A stretch of 64,000 nt of DNA from Fibrobacterota bacterium (GTDB taxonomy: Bacteria; Fibrobacterota; Fibrobacteria; UBA11236), in the NCBI GenBank assembly GCA_019509785.1, contig JAEKLQ010000022.1, positions 62,001-126,000 on the forward strand, in the 5' to 3' direction. A program made the translations under genes and the position numbers. Positions 41,991-51,744 of the stretch are shown here, in pieces. Within the stretch, counting starts at the first letter, position 1, and every line of letters begins with the position of its first letter. The notes beneath the pieces are model-generated. The model was given only the letters and a program-made list of their open reading frames with translations, had not been told where the DNA came from and ran no database searches.

Positions 41991-44627
41991 TCAGCCGGAT
42001 AAGCCGTGGGATCGATAGAGCGCGGCCAACGCCGCTCCCGTTAGGTCCCGGCCTTCTTTGATCCCTAAGCCCGCCTTGAGCAGGGCCACGGCCAGATCGC
42101 GGCGTCCCTGATCGAACCAATATTGCCCCAGCCATTGCAGGGCCTGGATCTTGAGGAGCTGGAAGTCCACCGGCAGGAAAGTCCCTGCTTCTACGAGATC
42201 GAGAAGGCGTTCGTAGAAAGGCCTGGCCGAATCGGGGCGGCCCGCGGCAGCCTCGATTTGGGCCTTCACCAGCATGGCCTCGGGGAGCGGGGAAGCAACG
42301 GCCAGGGCGGGCGCCAATTCTCGCAGGGCCTCGGCATGCCGGCCCAGGGCGGCCAAGGATGCGGCGGCCTTGGCGGGCGCGCCGTCGCGCACGTGGGGGT
42401 CGGAGCCCGTCGCGGCGGCCAACGAGGCGGCCCGCCGGAACCACTCCACCGCGGCCAGGTGCTCGCCCAGGTCGGCGCAAGCGCAGCCGAGGGTGTATAG
42501 GGTAACCGGCGTGATACCCCGATCGGTCCCCACCTGGGCCTCGAGGATGGCCTTGTTGCGTTGCTGCTTGGCTTTGGCCAGGGCCGGGTCGGCGTAACCG
42601 GTGTGGAGGATCTTGGCGGCCAGGTATTCCACCGGGATGCCGGCGGCCTCGATGGCGGGCAGGATCTGCTCGTGGACGGGGGCCCGGAAGCGCAAGGTGG
42701 GGCGGTTGGGGAAGACGCGGATCTGGTTGAAGACGCTGCCGGTGAGGCCGCCATCGCGGCTGTTCTTCACCCTTAGCCCATAGGCCTTGGGCGCGAGGTC
42801 CGGATCGCCATCGGCGAGGGATCGGATGGCCCGCTTATCCTCTTCCAGGAGTCGATCGTCGGCGTCCAACCAGAGGATCCACCGGCCGGTGGCGGCGTCC
42901 AGGGAGAGGTTGCGCGCGCGACTGAAATCGCCCGTCCAATCGGATTGGATCAATTTCGCGCCGAAGCGTCGGGCGATGTCCTGGGTCCCGTCGTCGGATC
43001 CGGTATCCACGATGATGGTTTCGCCGGCGAGGCCGCGCACCGATTCCAGGCAGGCAGGCAGGTTCTCCCGTTCGTTCTTCACGATCATGCATAGGCTTAA
43101 CGCGGGACGCGTTGAAGCCGGGGAGAGGTCTTCCCATTCCGGCAGGCGGCGCTGGGGAAACAGGGCCCGGGCGGCCGCCAAAGCGTCGCGGAAATCCTCG
43201 CGCCGATCCAGTTTGCGCAGCAGGACCAGGCGTTGCGCGTGCAAATCCGGGACCGCGGTGGGATTGAGCAGGATGGCCTTGGCCCAGCATTTCTCGGCGG
43301 CCTCGGTTTCGCCCTGCGCCAATTTGCATTTGCCCAGCAGTTGCCAAGCCTCCACCACTTGAGGATGCCCCGCGAGCAAGGCCTCAAGCAATTTCCGGGC
43401 GGCCGCCATCTCGCGCCGTTCGAAGGCGAACTGGGCCAGGTAATAGCGGCTATAGATCTGGATCAGATCGTACTGGTTGCTGGTGGTGGTGAAGCTTACC
43501 GGCATGGAGACCAGCTTGGCGTAGAGGGGCTCGGCGTCGCGCGGGCGGCCCATCTCCATCAGGCATTGCGCTTTGTGGAAATAGGCCTCGTGCTTATCGG
43601 GCTGAAGGGCGATGGTCTTGTCGAACCAGCCCAGCGCTTCTTCGCGGCGGCCCAGGCGCTGGTATCCCTGCCCTATGCAAGAGGGCAGTTCCCGGTAGAT
43701 GTCGCGGTTGATGGTCTCGCAATCCGGCATGGCCATGGTCCGCTGATAGGCTTCGATCCCCTTCTCGAACTCGCCGAGGATGTAGTACGAATCGCCGATG
43801 GCCATGGCCAGGGAAGGCTCGCGCGCCACGCGCGCGGGATCCTCTTGCAAGAGGAGCAGGTTGCGGAGGGCTTTCTTCTTCTTGAGTTCCGGATCTTCGT
43901 AGCCGGTGTGGTGCACGGTGGTTTCGGTCCAGAAGGTATGCAATCCCAGCAGGGCCACCGCGTGCAACAACTGCTCGTGGACTTGATAGCGGAAGCGCAA
44001 GGCGGGATGGTTGGGGAACATGCGCAATTGCATGAAGCGACCGCCGATGGGAAGGCCCCCCTGCGTATTGATCACCTGGAAGCCGAAGGCGCGGTCCATG
44101 GGGGCGGTCTTGAGCTTGCGGAAGTTCTCCAACTGATCGGCGGGAATGCGATCGTCCGCGTCCATCCATAGGATCCACGCGCTGCGGGCCGTTTCGATGG
44201 AACGGTTGCGGGCCCAGGCGAAATCGTTCCGCCACTCGCCCTGGATCCAACGCACCCCGAGGGAATCCAGGATGGCCTGGGTCCCGTCGGTGGAACCGGT
44301 ATCGTAGACAAGGATTTCATCGGCGATGGGCCGGAAGCTTTCCACCGCGTCCCGGATGTTCTTGGCCTCGTCCTTGACGATCATGGCGACGGTCAGGGTC
44401 CCGGGAGGCCATGGGGTTTTCAAGACGCCGCGGATGGTGCCGAACCGCTTGGCCATTTCCGCGGCGGGCATATCGTCGGGAAGGCCCGCCCAATCGAGGG
44501 ATGGCGCCTTCGGGGCGGGCGCCTGAGAGGCGGGCGCCTGGGAGGCGGGCGCCTGGGAGGCGGGCGCCTGGGAGGCGGGGATGGGATCCCTTTCCTTCCG
44601 CTTGGCTTTCTTGCCGGCTTTGGACAT
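41991..44627 (-). CDS. Tandem GT2-TPR glycosyltransferase
   Basis: An 878-residue cytoplasmic protein with two GT-A family-2 domains and helical repeats. After a basic N-terminus and four PASQA repeats comes GT2 domain 1 (residues ~75-280): LTVAMIVKDEAKNIRDAVESF, YDTGSTDGTQ, WILWMDADDRI (DxD) and RYQVHEQL. TPR units follow at ~300-500 (GDSYYILGEFEKGIEAYQR, LGRREEALGWFDKTIALQPD). GT2 domain 2 is at ~510-700: LSLCMIVKNERENLPACLESV, VDTGSDDGTQ, WILWLDADDRL, APVHEQILP. The C-terminal ~170 residues are TPR-like. The K-N/D-E, DTGSxDG and DADDR set defines the SunS-like/Geobacter-type branch. Third glycosyltransferase of the operon. Start at 44627, with a distant GAGGGAG; a 41-codon longer frame overlaps the neighbouring gene. 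The donor sugar is unknown. Confidence 0.88.
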   Translation of the reverse strand: MSKAGKKAKRKERDPIPASQAPASQAPASQAPASQAPAPKAPSLDWAGLPDDMPAAEMAKRFGTIRGVLKTPWPPGTLTVAMIVKDEAKNIRDAVESFRPIADEILVYDTGSTDGTQAILDSLGVRWIQGEWRNDFAWARNRSIETARSAWILWMDADDRIPADQLENFRKLKTAPMDRAFGFQVINTQGGLPIGGRFMQLRMFPNHPALRFRYQVHEQLLHAVALLGLHTFWTETTVHHTGYEDPELKKKKALRNLLLLQEDPARVAREPSLAMAIGDSYYILGEFEKGIEAYQRTMAMPDCETINRDIYRELPSCIGQGYQRLGRREEALGWFDKTIALQPDKHEAYFHKAQCLMEMGRPRDAEPLYAKLVSMPVSFTTTSNQYDLIQIYSRYYLAQFAFERREMAAARKLLEALLAGHPQVVEAWQLLGKCKLAQGETEAAEKCWAKAILLNPTAVPDLHAQRLVLLRKLDRREDFRDALAAARALFPQRRLPEWEDLSPASTRPALSLCMIVKNERENLPACLESVRGLAGETIIVDTGSDDGTQDIARRFGAKLIQSDWTGDFSRARNLSLDAATGRWILWLDADDRLLEEDKRAIRSLADGDPDLAPKAYGLRVKNSRDGGLTGSVFNQIRVFPNRPTLRFRAPVHEQILPAIEAAGIPVEYLAAKILHTGYADPALAKAKQQRNKAILEAQVGTDRGITPVTLYTLGCACADLGEHLAAVEWFRRAASLAAATGSDPHVRDGAPAKAAASLAALGRHAEALRELAPALAVASPLPEAMLVKAQIEAAAGRPDSARPFYERLLDLVEAGTFLPVDFQLLKIQALQWLGQYWFDQGRRDLAVALLKAGLGIKEGRDLTGAALAALYRSHGLSG
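44516..44575. repeat. Four tandem copies of a 15-bp unit inside a glycosyltransferase gene
   Basis: The unit CGGGCGCCTGGGAGG occurs four times head to tail (44516-44530, 44531-44545, 44546-44560, 44561-44575); only the first copy has a single difference (GAGAGG for GGGAGG). It keeps the reading frame and encodes the PASQA repeats near the N-terminus of the minus-strand glycosyltransferase. The near-perfect identity suggests recent expansion by slippage. Confidence 0.93.
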
Positions 44628-44650
44628 AGTCGTTCGCGCTCCCTCAGAGC

Positions 44651-47239
44651 CTAGGCCGCGCCCTGGCCGTATCCCAAGGCCTCCATCTGGCGCAGGAAGT
44701 CCCGCATCGTTTCCGACGGGCGGGCCATCGCCTTGAGATCGGCGTAGCATTTGGCGTAGAGCTTATTATGGTTCACGAATTCGGAGAAGTAAACCAGCAG
44801 GGTGGGATCCTCCGGGAATTTGCGCAACGCTTCGCGGTAGTTGGCGTAGATCTCTTCCACCGGGCGGCCGGCAGACTCGGCGCATTTTCCGCGAAAGGCT
44901 TCCAACACCCCGGATCGCAGCCGGAGGAACGGGCGGGATTCGAACAAGGCGAGGACGTCGCGATGCTTGCCCCTCTCGTACAAGGATTCCAGCAGGTCTT
45001 CCCATAAGCCTACGTCCCCGGGAGCCAACGCCAGGTAGGCCCGCGCATAGCCCTCCGCTTCGGCATCGCAGTCGGTGGCTTTGAAGAAATCCCAGGGTAC
45101 GCGCGGATCCAAGGGGAAGTCGCGCAGCCCGCCGGCGATCAGCTCGCGCAGGGCTTCGCGCGCGCGGGGCGCTTTGCCGGGGCCGAAGAGTTGCAGTTCG
45201 CAGAGAACGGCCAGGGCCAGGGAATTCCGGCGCACCGTATAGGCATCGGTGGCGACCCGGCCCACGGTTACGGGCCGATCCAGGGCCCCATACAGGAATT
45301 CCAGGGCTCCGCGCAGATTGTTGGCCGCCAGGGCCCGTTTGCCCAGCCAGTACAAGGGTTTGGGGTCGGAGGCGTCCCAGCGCGCGGCCAGACGGAACCA
45401 TTCCTCCGCTTCCGCATCGCGCTCCTGCTTGGCGAAAGTCTCGGCGAGAAAAGCCGGGTAATGCCGGAGCGCTTCGTCCGCGGGGGCATCGCCCAGCGCG
45501 CGGGGATCGCGCCCGGGCAATAGCGACAGGTAGGCTTCGGTGGCCCCGGCGTATTCCCCGCTTTGGTACAGGCAATTGCCGTATTCCATGATCACTACCG
45601 GATCGGCCGGGAATTCCTGGCGCTCCTTTTCCAGCAAAGCGCGGTTGCGCTTCAGCTTGGCGCCGCGCTTGGCCGGCGTATCGTACCCCAGGTGCAGGAT
45701 TTCCAGATCGGTCGCGCCGATGGGCACCTTCAGGCGGCCCAGGGAAGTCCCGAGTTGTTCATGGATGCGGCCTTCGAAAGCGGCGCCCAGATGGTTGGGG
45801 AACAAGCGGATCTGCCGGAAGCATTCGCCGCGGGAATTCTCCCGCGGGCTCCGCACCACGAAGCGGTAAGCCCGCTTGGGGCCGTCCAGCAAGGGCGCCA
45901 GGGCTTCCCAGAAATCCTCGTCCACGCGGTCGTCGGCGTCGAGCCACAATATCCAGCCTCGGGTGGCCGCGGCCAAGGAAACGTTGCGGGCCGCCGAGAA
46001 ATCGTCGCACCAGGAAAATTGGCGCGCCTGTATGCCCGCCTCCTGCAAGGCCTCCACCGTGCCGTCGGTCGAACCCGTATCCACGACGATCCATTCCGCG
46101 CGGCCCAAGGGCAGGCAAGCCAGCAGGCCCGGCAGATTGGCGGCTTCGTCCTTCAGGATCGAGCAGATGGACAGGTCCAGGCGCGGCCCGCCGCCTCCGC
46201 CTCCCGGCGGGGCCAAAGGATCTTCCGGTGGAGGCGACCCGCGTTCCGGGTCATCGCCTTCGCGCGTGGTTTCCAAGAGGGTAGCGGACGCGTTACGTAT
46301 GCCTTCCCAGTCGAAAGGCACGCCGCCGTATTCCGGCCCGGCGTTCAGGCACCGGGTCCATAACGAACGGGCTTCGGCCTTGAGGCCGGTGAGCCAAAGG
46401 GCTTTGCCGCATTCGAGTAGCCAAGGCGCATGCGCCGACCCACGCGGGCAGGCCAGGAAGGCTTCCAGAGCTTCGGCTGGCCGATCCTGGAAGCAAAGGG
46501 ATTGGCCCAGCCCCACGTAGGCGGCCAGCAGGACGTCATGGGTGGCGGGGTGCGCGCTTGCTATAGCCCGCCGAAACGAGATCGCGGCGTCCGCCCAGCC
46601 TTTCTCGGCCATCCGCATGCGGCCTTGGGCCAGCCATAAGGCCGCCGAGGCATCCGGGGCCATCAGCGCTTTTTCCAAAAGGGCGCGGTTGCGGGCGCGC
46701 TTGCGTTCCACGGCGGCCATGTCCCGGTACCCGGTGTGCAGGATTTCCGCGGGCGCGGCGCGCACGGTCAGCCCGGCTTCCGCCACGGCTTCGCCCAAGG
46801 TCTCGTGCACGGGATTGCGGAAGCCCAGGCTTTTGCCGTTGGGTACGAGGCGGATTTGCGACCAGGTGGTTTCGGCGCCGTCCGGCCCGGGGGATCGCAC
46901 GCGAAAGGCGTAGGCCTCGGAGTGGTCCAAGAGCGGCAGGCGGGTCGCGAGCCAGTCCCGTGCTTCCGGCGTCAGTTCGTCATCAGCGTCCAGCCACAGG
47001 ATCCATTCGCCCCGGGCCAGCGAAAGCGAATGGTTGCGCGCGGCGGAGAAATCGCCCGTCCAGGGGAAATCGTGGACCTCGGCGCCGTAGCCTCGGGCGA
47101 CTTCCCGCGTGCCATCGCGGCTCCCGGTATCGACCAGGATGCGCTGGGCCGATAGCCCGTCGAGGGACCGGAACAATGACGGCAAGTTCCGTTCCTCATC
47201 GCGGGCGATGACGGCGACGGATAGCCGCGGGTGGTTCAA
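44651..47239 (-). CDS. Tandem GT2-TPR glycosyltransferase, coupled to the 1498-residue protein
   Basis: An 862-residue protein. GT2 domain 1 starts at once (LSVAVIARDEERNLPSLFRSL, VDTGSRDGTRE, WILWLDADDEL, NPVHETLG). TPR-like helices follow (GRMRMAEKGWADAAISFRRAIA), a Pro/Gly linker, then GT2 domain 2 at ~350-550 (LSICSILKDEAANLPGLLACL, VDTGSTDGTVE, WILWLDADDRV, GRIHEQLG). The rest is a long TPR array (GNCLYQSGEYAGATEAYL, WDASDPKPLYWLGKRALAANN). I place the start at the TTG (47239) that overlaps the preceding gene's TGA in TTGA, with GAAGG upstream: the family similarity begins exactly there, whereas the open frame that continues to 47833 is antiparallel nonsense in Arg/Gly-rich sequence. Second of three glycosyltransferases, translationally coupled. 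Confidence 0.88.
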   Translation of the reverse strand: MNHPRLSVAVIARDEERNLPSLFRSLDGLSAQRILVDTGSRDGTREVARGYGAEVHDFPWTGDFSAARNHSLSLARGEWILWLDADDELTPEARDWLATRLPLLDHSEAYAFRVRSPGPDGAETTWSQIRLVPNGKSLGFRNPVHETLGEAVAEAGLTVRAAPAEILHTGYRDMAAVERKRARNRALLEKALMAPDASAALWLAQGRMRMAEKGWADAAISFRRAIASAHPATHDVLLAAYVGLGQSLCFQDRPAEALEAFLACPRGSAHAPWLLECGKALWLTGLKAEARSLWTRCLNAGPEYGGVPFDWEGIRNASATLLETTREGDDPERGSPPPEDPLAPPGGGGGGPRLDLSICSILKDEAANLPGLLACLPLGRAEWIVVDTGSTDGTVEALQEAGIQARQFSWCDDFSAARNVSLAAATRGWILWLDADDRVDEDFWEALAPLLDGPKRAYRFVVRSPRENSRGECFRQIRLFPNHLGAAFEGRIHEQLGTSLGRLKVPIGATDLEILHLGYDTPAKRGAKLKRNRALLEKERQEFPADPVVIMEYGNCLYQSGEYAGATEAYLSLLPGRDPRALGDAPADEALRHYPAFLAETFAKQERDAEAEEWFRLAARWDASDPKPLYWLGKRALAANNLRGALEFLYGALDRPVTVGRVATDAYTVRRNSLALAVLCELQLFGPGKAPRAREALRELIAGGLRDFPLDPRVPWDFFKATDCDAEAEGYARAYLALAPGDVGLWEDLLESLYERGKHRDVLALFESRPFLRLRSGVLEAFRGKCAESAGRPVEEIYANYREALRKFPEDPTLLVYFSEFVNHNKLYAKCYADLKAMARPSETMRDFLRQMEALGYGQGAA

Positions 47240-50200
47240 GCGTAAGCCTTCAGGGCCGCCTTTACATCCGCCAAGGCCGGGTTCTTGTCCACCGATTGGC
47301 GGAGCTTGGGCAGCACGTCGCCCGTACGGCCCAGGGCCTGGGCGCATTGCCAGAGGTTGAGGAGGATGTCCTGATCCGAGGGATGCAAGGTCGCCGCCAA
47401 CTCGAACAGGCCGAAAGCGTCCGTCGCGCGTTTTTCGGCGAAGGCGATGACTCCTAAGCCGTTGTAGGCCTGCGGATTTTCCGGGAAGGCCTTGACGGCA
47501 TCCAGGTAGGCCAGGATGGCTTCGCCCTGCTTGCCTTGTTCCATCAGGCGTTCGGCATCGGCCAACCGGCGCGCGTTCGCTTCCAGGGCCTCGAAGGTCC
47601 GGAACATGCAGATGGACGGGCCCTGCGCCTTGAGATGGCGGCGCATGGCCAAGGCCTGGGCATGATTGGGGTTGACGGCCAGGGCATGGTCCAGGAGCAC
47701 GCCGAGCGAATCCGGATCCGACAATGACAAGCCGGTATCGAAAGCGTTGATGAGCGCATCCGTCCAGGCGGGACGCACCTCCAAGGCCAAGCAGAAGAAG
47801 TTCCAGGCCGCGTTGGCGCTGCCTTCGTACCACGAAGCGATCCCGAGGTTGTTATAGGCGCGGAAGTCCTCCGCATCGGATTCGACGGCCGCTTTCAGGT
47901 ACTCGACGGCCCCCGCGACATCCTTGCGTCGTAGCAGCGCTTCGGCCTGTTGGTTGGCATCGCGCGAGGCCAAAAGATCCGCGGCGTTCAAGCGTCCCCG
48001 GGATAGGGCATGCCGGACTTGCTCGGCCATGGCCGCCAGATCGGGGCCCTCGCCGGCGGGAATAGGGTTCTTGCCGGCCGCGTCCTCGAGCAGGCGCAAG
48101 GCCTCTTCGCCGCGGCCCATGGTCAGCAAGGTATCGGACAAGTTGAAAATGATGTCGGCTTCCGCCGGCGCATGGCCCAAGGCGGTGCGGAAATGGGCCA
48201 GGGCCATGCCGGCGTCGCCGCAAGCGTGCGCGATGATGCCCAGGTAATTGGCGCACGCGCCCGCGTCTTCGCCGCGCCGCATGCGGCTTTCGAGTTGATC
48301 GATGGCCGCGGAGTACTTGCCGTCGCGGATATGCGCTTCCACGGCGGAGCGCCAGGCGGGAAGGGCGGGGGCGGCCGGTACGGTCGGGGCCGCCGACTTG
48401 CCGGCTTCCAGGCCGGACAGGAAGCGGCGGAAAACGGGATTGTCCGGAAAGCGATGGGCCAGGGCGGAGGCGTCATCGCGGGTAACTTGCCCGCTACGGG
48501 CCGAGATCGCGTCCAGCAGGTTCTGGGCGGCGTCCGCATGCGCGCCATCCAATTCCAGGCTGCGGATGAAGAAAGACATGGCCTCGGTGGAGAGGTTCTC
48601 GGAAAAAAGGACCACGCCCAGACTGCAATAGGGTTCGGGATTGCCCGGTTCGGCGGCTTGTGCCTCCAGGAAAAGGGTGCGGGCCTTATCCAGATCGCCG
48701 GCTTCGTAGGCGGCCTGTCCGTCCTTGAGCTTGCTTTGCGCCGCCGGCTTCAGGGCCTGGGTCGGAGCCGCCGCTTGCGCAGCCGGCTTCAGGTCGGCGG
48801 GGGCAGGGTCGAGGTAGGTGTCGTGTACGGCCGCCGCCCCTTTGGCCCATTTGGCCTCGTATTTTTTCTGGTTCTCGATCATGAGGGCGCGCCAATCGTT
48901 GGATTCCTGGTTGAAGGAGACGCTGCCGAAATGATGGATGAAGCTGTCGTTGGCGAACAGCGCGCGGTAGCCGCGGTAGCGCACGCGCAGGCAATAATCA
49001 TCGTCCTCGAAATTGCCTTTGCCGTAGCGCTCGTCGTAGAAGCCCACCTCCGCGAAGACGCGGCGCGGGATGAGATGGCAGAAGCCCTTGATGAAACCGA
49101 ATTCGCAGGCCGAGAGATCGTGCTCCGCTTGCCATTTGCGGATAAAAGGGGCGATGCCTTGCTCGTCGTATCCGGTTGAGCCCTTATAGGGCACGTCGGC
49201 CACCACTTGGGGCCCGGCGATGTAATTGGAACGCGGGCCCACCAGTCCGATGGACGGATCGCTCTCGGCCAATCGCACCATGTTCTCCAGCCAATCCGGC
49301 CCGACGATCACGTCGTTATTCAAGATCAGGATGTACTCGCCGTCGGCCAGGCGCATGCCCTGGTTCCAGCCCTTGGACACGCCCAGGTTGGTCGCGTTCC
49401 GGATCGTCTTCGCCCCCGGCACCGAGCGGAAATATTCCCAGGTATCGTCCTTGCTGCCGTTGTCCACCAGGATCAATTCATGGTTCTGGCGGGTATGCTT
49501 GCGGATGGAGTCGATGCATTTCTTGGTATACGCCATCTGGTTGAAGCCCAGGATGACGATGGAGACCTTCTTGGACAAGGCGTGCGCGGCGGCGCGGGGC
49601 TTGGCTTCGATCTGGATCCAGCCCGGTTGCGGATCGGCCTTCCCGGAATTCCCCTGGGGAAATCCCAGGTACGGCCTTTCGCCGGTGACGGCGAAGCCGG
49701 CTTCCCAAAGCACGCGGCGGATGCCATCGGGCGTGAGATCGATGGCCGCCAAACCGTTCCGGGGAGGCAGGCCCTTGGCTTCCTTGACGTCGATGATGGC
49801 GACCAGGCGCTTGAGGCGTTCGCCTTGCCGGCGGATGTTGGCCAAGCGCTCGGGCAGCTTATCCAGCAGATCCGGCGTGATGCGGAAGATGAAAAGGTCT
49901 TGCTCGGTGAAGCGCGAGGGTTTGCCCGCCACGTCGAAAACGGAGATGGGACCGCTGACGCCGGGGGCTCCGGCCTTGCTGCCGGCGAAACAGACGTGCT
50001 GCGAATCGCGCAGGATGGGGCGCAGGCTTTCGGGATAAAGTTCGATGCCGTCGCGCATGGTTTGCGCCGGGGAGTCCTTGACCGGGGTCCAGGTCTCGCG
50101 GGCGGGCGCAGGGGCTCTATTGGAGGATGCGGCGATCCGTACGGCCAAGCCGATGGGCAGATCGGCGGCGCGCGCCGACAGCCAGGGCGGATCGATGGGT

Positions 50201-51732
50201 TTACCGGCGGACTGGGCGCGCGCACCCGAAGCGCGATCCCCCAATCCGGCGAAGAATCCGTCGGCGGGCAGCGATGCGAGGGCTCCGCGCAGCCAATCCT
50301 TACGGCACAGGACCGCCGCGCCGGGAGCGGCCTCTCCCTCCCCGATGCGCAGGGGCAGGGGCAAGGCCGCATCCAGCGTGGCCATATCGCGCTTGTCGAG
50401 CCAATGATTGAAGAGCGCCGAGGCTTCCACGCCGGCGGCGCAATAGAAGACGTGCGATCCCGAGGCCAGGGCCAGGGCCATTTCCAAGGCCTGCCGGGCC
50501 GGGAAGGCCGGGCCCAAATCCAGTTTGCGCAGATCGGCGCCCGAGGGGGCCTCGACCGTGATCGAGCCGGCGCAATTAAGCACGATGATCCCGAGGCCGG
50601 GACGGGCCGGAAGCGAAGCCAGGGTGCGATCCAGCCGGGCCGCGACCGTTTCGTCATCCGCCGGGCGCGCCGCGCCCGCGTGTACGATGACGGTTACCGC
50701 CTTCCAGGCTCCCCCGGCGGCATCCGCCTTGTGGGCCTGATCGTCGCGTTCCATCCGTTGTCCATTGATCATAGAGCCTCCCGCGTGCGTGGGCGCGGAT
50801 GGGCCATGGGCCAATCCGACGGCGCCTTCATCGAGTCCTGCCACTAGCGAAGGGGACGGGTTGAACCACCCGATCCCCCAAAGTTCCAAGGCGGGCGGAA
50901 CCTGGTTCCGTCCGCCGTAATGCTTCACCAATTTCCGGTAGAGCGCGTCGGTCGATTCCTGCGTGAGTCGGTCGACGTGCGATTTCTTTTCGGTCTTGAA
51001 ACTCTTCTGCCCTTCGTGGAACACGAAGGCGTCCGAGGCGACGACGAGCTTGAGGCCGGCATTCCGAAGCCGCCAGCTTAAATCGAGATCATCATTACCC
51101 AGGAACAAATCCTCGTCCATGCCGCCCATCGACAGGAACAGCTCGCGCCGCATCATCAGGCAGAAACCGATCAGCAATTTACTCTCGACCCCGCGGCCGG
51201 CATTGGCTTCGCGCAAGATGCGCGCGATGCTTTCGGCCACCTCCGGCACCCCGTTCCCCGGGAAAGACTGCGCCTGCGCCCAAGCCGGGGGCAGGTTCAC
51301 GTCCAGTCGTTGCAATCCGGCCACGTAATTGGATACGGGACCCACCGCGCCGACTCCTTTGAATCCGTCTTTGGTTTCGCCCTTAGTCTCGAAATGGCGG
51401 GCCATGGCATCGGTCCAGCCTTTCGTGACCCAGGTATCGGGATTCAGGAAGATGACGAATTCGCCCTTGGCGATGGCCGCTCCCTGGTTGCAGCCTTTGG
51501 AAAACCCGTTGTTGCCCCCGTTCAGGATCATGCGGATGTCGCCCTGCGACCGCAGGTATTCCTGCGTCCCGTCGCGCGAGTCGTTATCCACCACGATCAC
51601 CTCGTGGGATCCATCCGCGCCTAGCGCGGCCGGGCCGCATCCCCGCAGCGAGTCCAGGCAGGCCCGGATGTTTTCGCGCGAGTTATAGGTGACGATGACT
51701 ACGGAGTAGCGTGGTTTCCCGTAAGGTAACAT
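47236..51732 (-). CDS. Giant GT2-pseudoGT-GT2-TPR glycosyltransferase
   Basis: A 1498-residue protein with several modules. Residues ~8-300 are a GT2 domain of the rhamnosyl/WbbL type (YSVVIVTYNSRENIRACLDSL, VIVVDNDSRDGTQEY, NGFSKGCNQG, FVIFLNPDTWV, LGNDDLDLSWRLRNAG). Residues ~345-505 have the outline of a GT2 fold but lack a DxD (YCAAG instead). Residues ~560-720 resemble the last half of a methyltransferase without SAM motifs. A second WbbL-like GT2 domain follows at ~728-990 (VSIVILGFNQMAYTKKCIDSI, LVDNGSKDDTWEY, ILNNDVIVG, GNFEDDDYCLRVRYRG). The final ~480 residues are TPR repeats (AYEAGDLDKARTLFLEAQAAEPGNP). It starts 12 bp after the MerR gene and overlaps the next gene by 4 bp. Soluble; no membrane helix seen. 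Confidence 0.88.
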   Translation of the reverse strand: MLPYGKPRYSVVIVTYNSRENIRACLDSLRGCGPAALGADGSHEVIVVDNDSRDGTQEYLRSQGDIRMILNGGNNGFSKGCNQGAAIAKGEFVIFLNPDTWVTKGWTDAMARHFETKGETKDGFKGVGAVGPVSNYVAGLQRLDVNLPPAWAQAQSFPGNGVPEVAESIARILREANAGRGVESKLLIGFCLMMRRELFLSMGGMDEDLFLGNDDLDLSWRLRNAGLKLVVASDAFVFHEGQKSFKTEKKSHVDRLTQESTDALYRKLVKHYGGRNQVPPALELWGIGWFNPSPSLVAGLDEGAVGLAHGPSAPTHAGGSMINGQRMERDDQAHKADAAGGAWKAVTVIVHAGAARPADDETVAARLDRTLASLPARPGLGIIVLNCAGSITVEAPSGADLRKLDLGPAFPARQALEMALALASGSHVFYCAAGVEASALFNHWLDKRDMATLDAALPLPLRIGEGEAAPGAAVLCRKDWLRGALASLPADGFFAGLGDRASGARAQSAGKPIDPPWLSARAADLPIGLAVRIAASSNRAPAPARETWTPVKDSPAQTMRDGIELYPESLRPILRDSQHVCFAGSKAGAPGVSGPISVFDVAGKPSRFTEQDLFIFRITPDLLDKLPERLANIRRQGERLKRLVAIIDVKEAKGLPPRNGLAAIDLTPDGIRRVLWEAGFAVTGERPYLGFPQGNSGKADPQPGWIQIEAKPRAAAHALSKKVSIVILGFNQMAYTKKCIDSIRKHTRQNHELILVDNGSKDDTWEYFRSVPGAKTIRNATNLGVSKGWNQGMRLADGEYILILNNDVIVGPDWLENMVRLAESDPSIGLVGPRSNYIAGPQVVADVPYKGSTGYDEQGIAPFIRKWQAEHDLSACEFGFIKGFCHLIPRRVFAEVGFYDERYGKGNFEDDDYCLRVRYRGYRALFANDSFIHHFGSVSFNQESNDWRALMIENQKKYEAKWAKGAAAVHDTYLDPAPADLKPAAQAAAPTQALKPAAQSKLKDGQAAYEAGDLDKARTLFLEAQAAEPGNPEPYCSLGVVLFSENLSTEAMSFFIRSLELDGAHADAAQNLLDAISARSGQVTRDDASALAHRFPDNPVFRRFLSGLEAGKSAAPTVPAAPALPAWRSAVEAHIRDGKYSAAIDQLESRMRRGEDAGACANYLGIIAHACGDAGMALAHFRTALGHAPAEADIIFNLSDTLLTMGRGEEALRLLEDAAGKNPIPAGEGPDLAAMAEQVRHALSRGRLNAADLLASRDANQQAEALLRRKDVAGAVEYLKAAVESDAEDFRAYNNLGIASWYEGSANAAWNFFCLALEVRPAWTDALINAFDTGLSLSDPDSLGVLLDHALAVNPNHAQALAMRRHLKAQGPSICMFRTFEALEANARRLADAERLMEQGKQGEAILAYLDAVKAFPENPQAYNGLGVIAFAEKRATDAFGLFELAATLHPSDQDILLNLWQCAQALGRTGDVLPKLRQSVDKNPALADVKAALKAYA

Positions 51733-51744
51733 TAGAGTTACCTA

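Noticed and set aside
47240-47833. N-terminal extension of the 862-residue glycosyltransferase
   Set aside because: The extension lies over the end of the 1498-residue gene and is Arg/Gly/Pro-rich; GT2 similarity starts exactly at the TTG at 47239.
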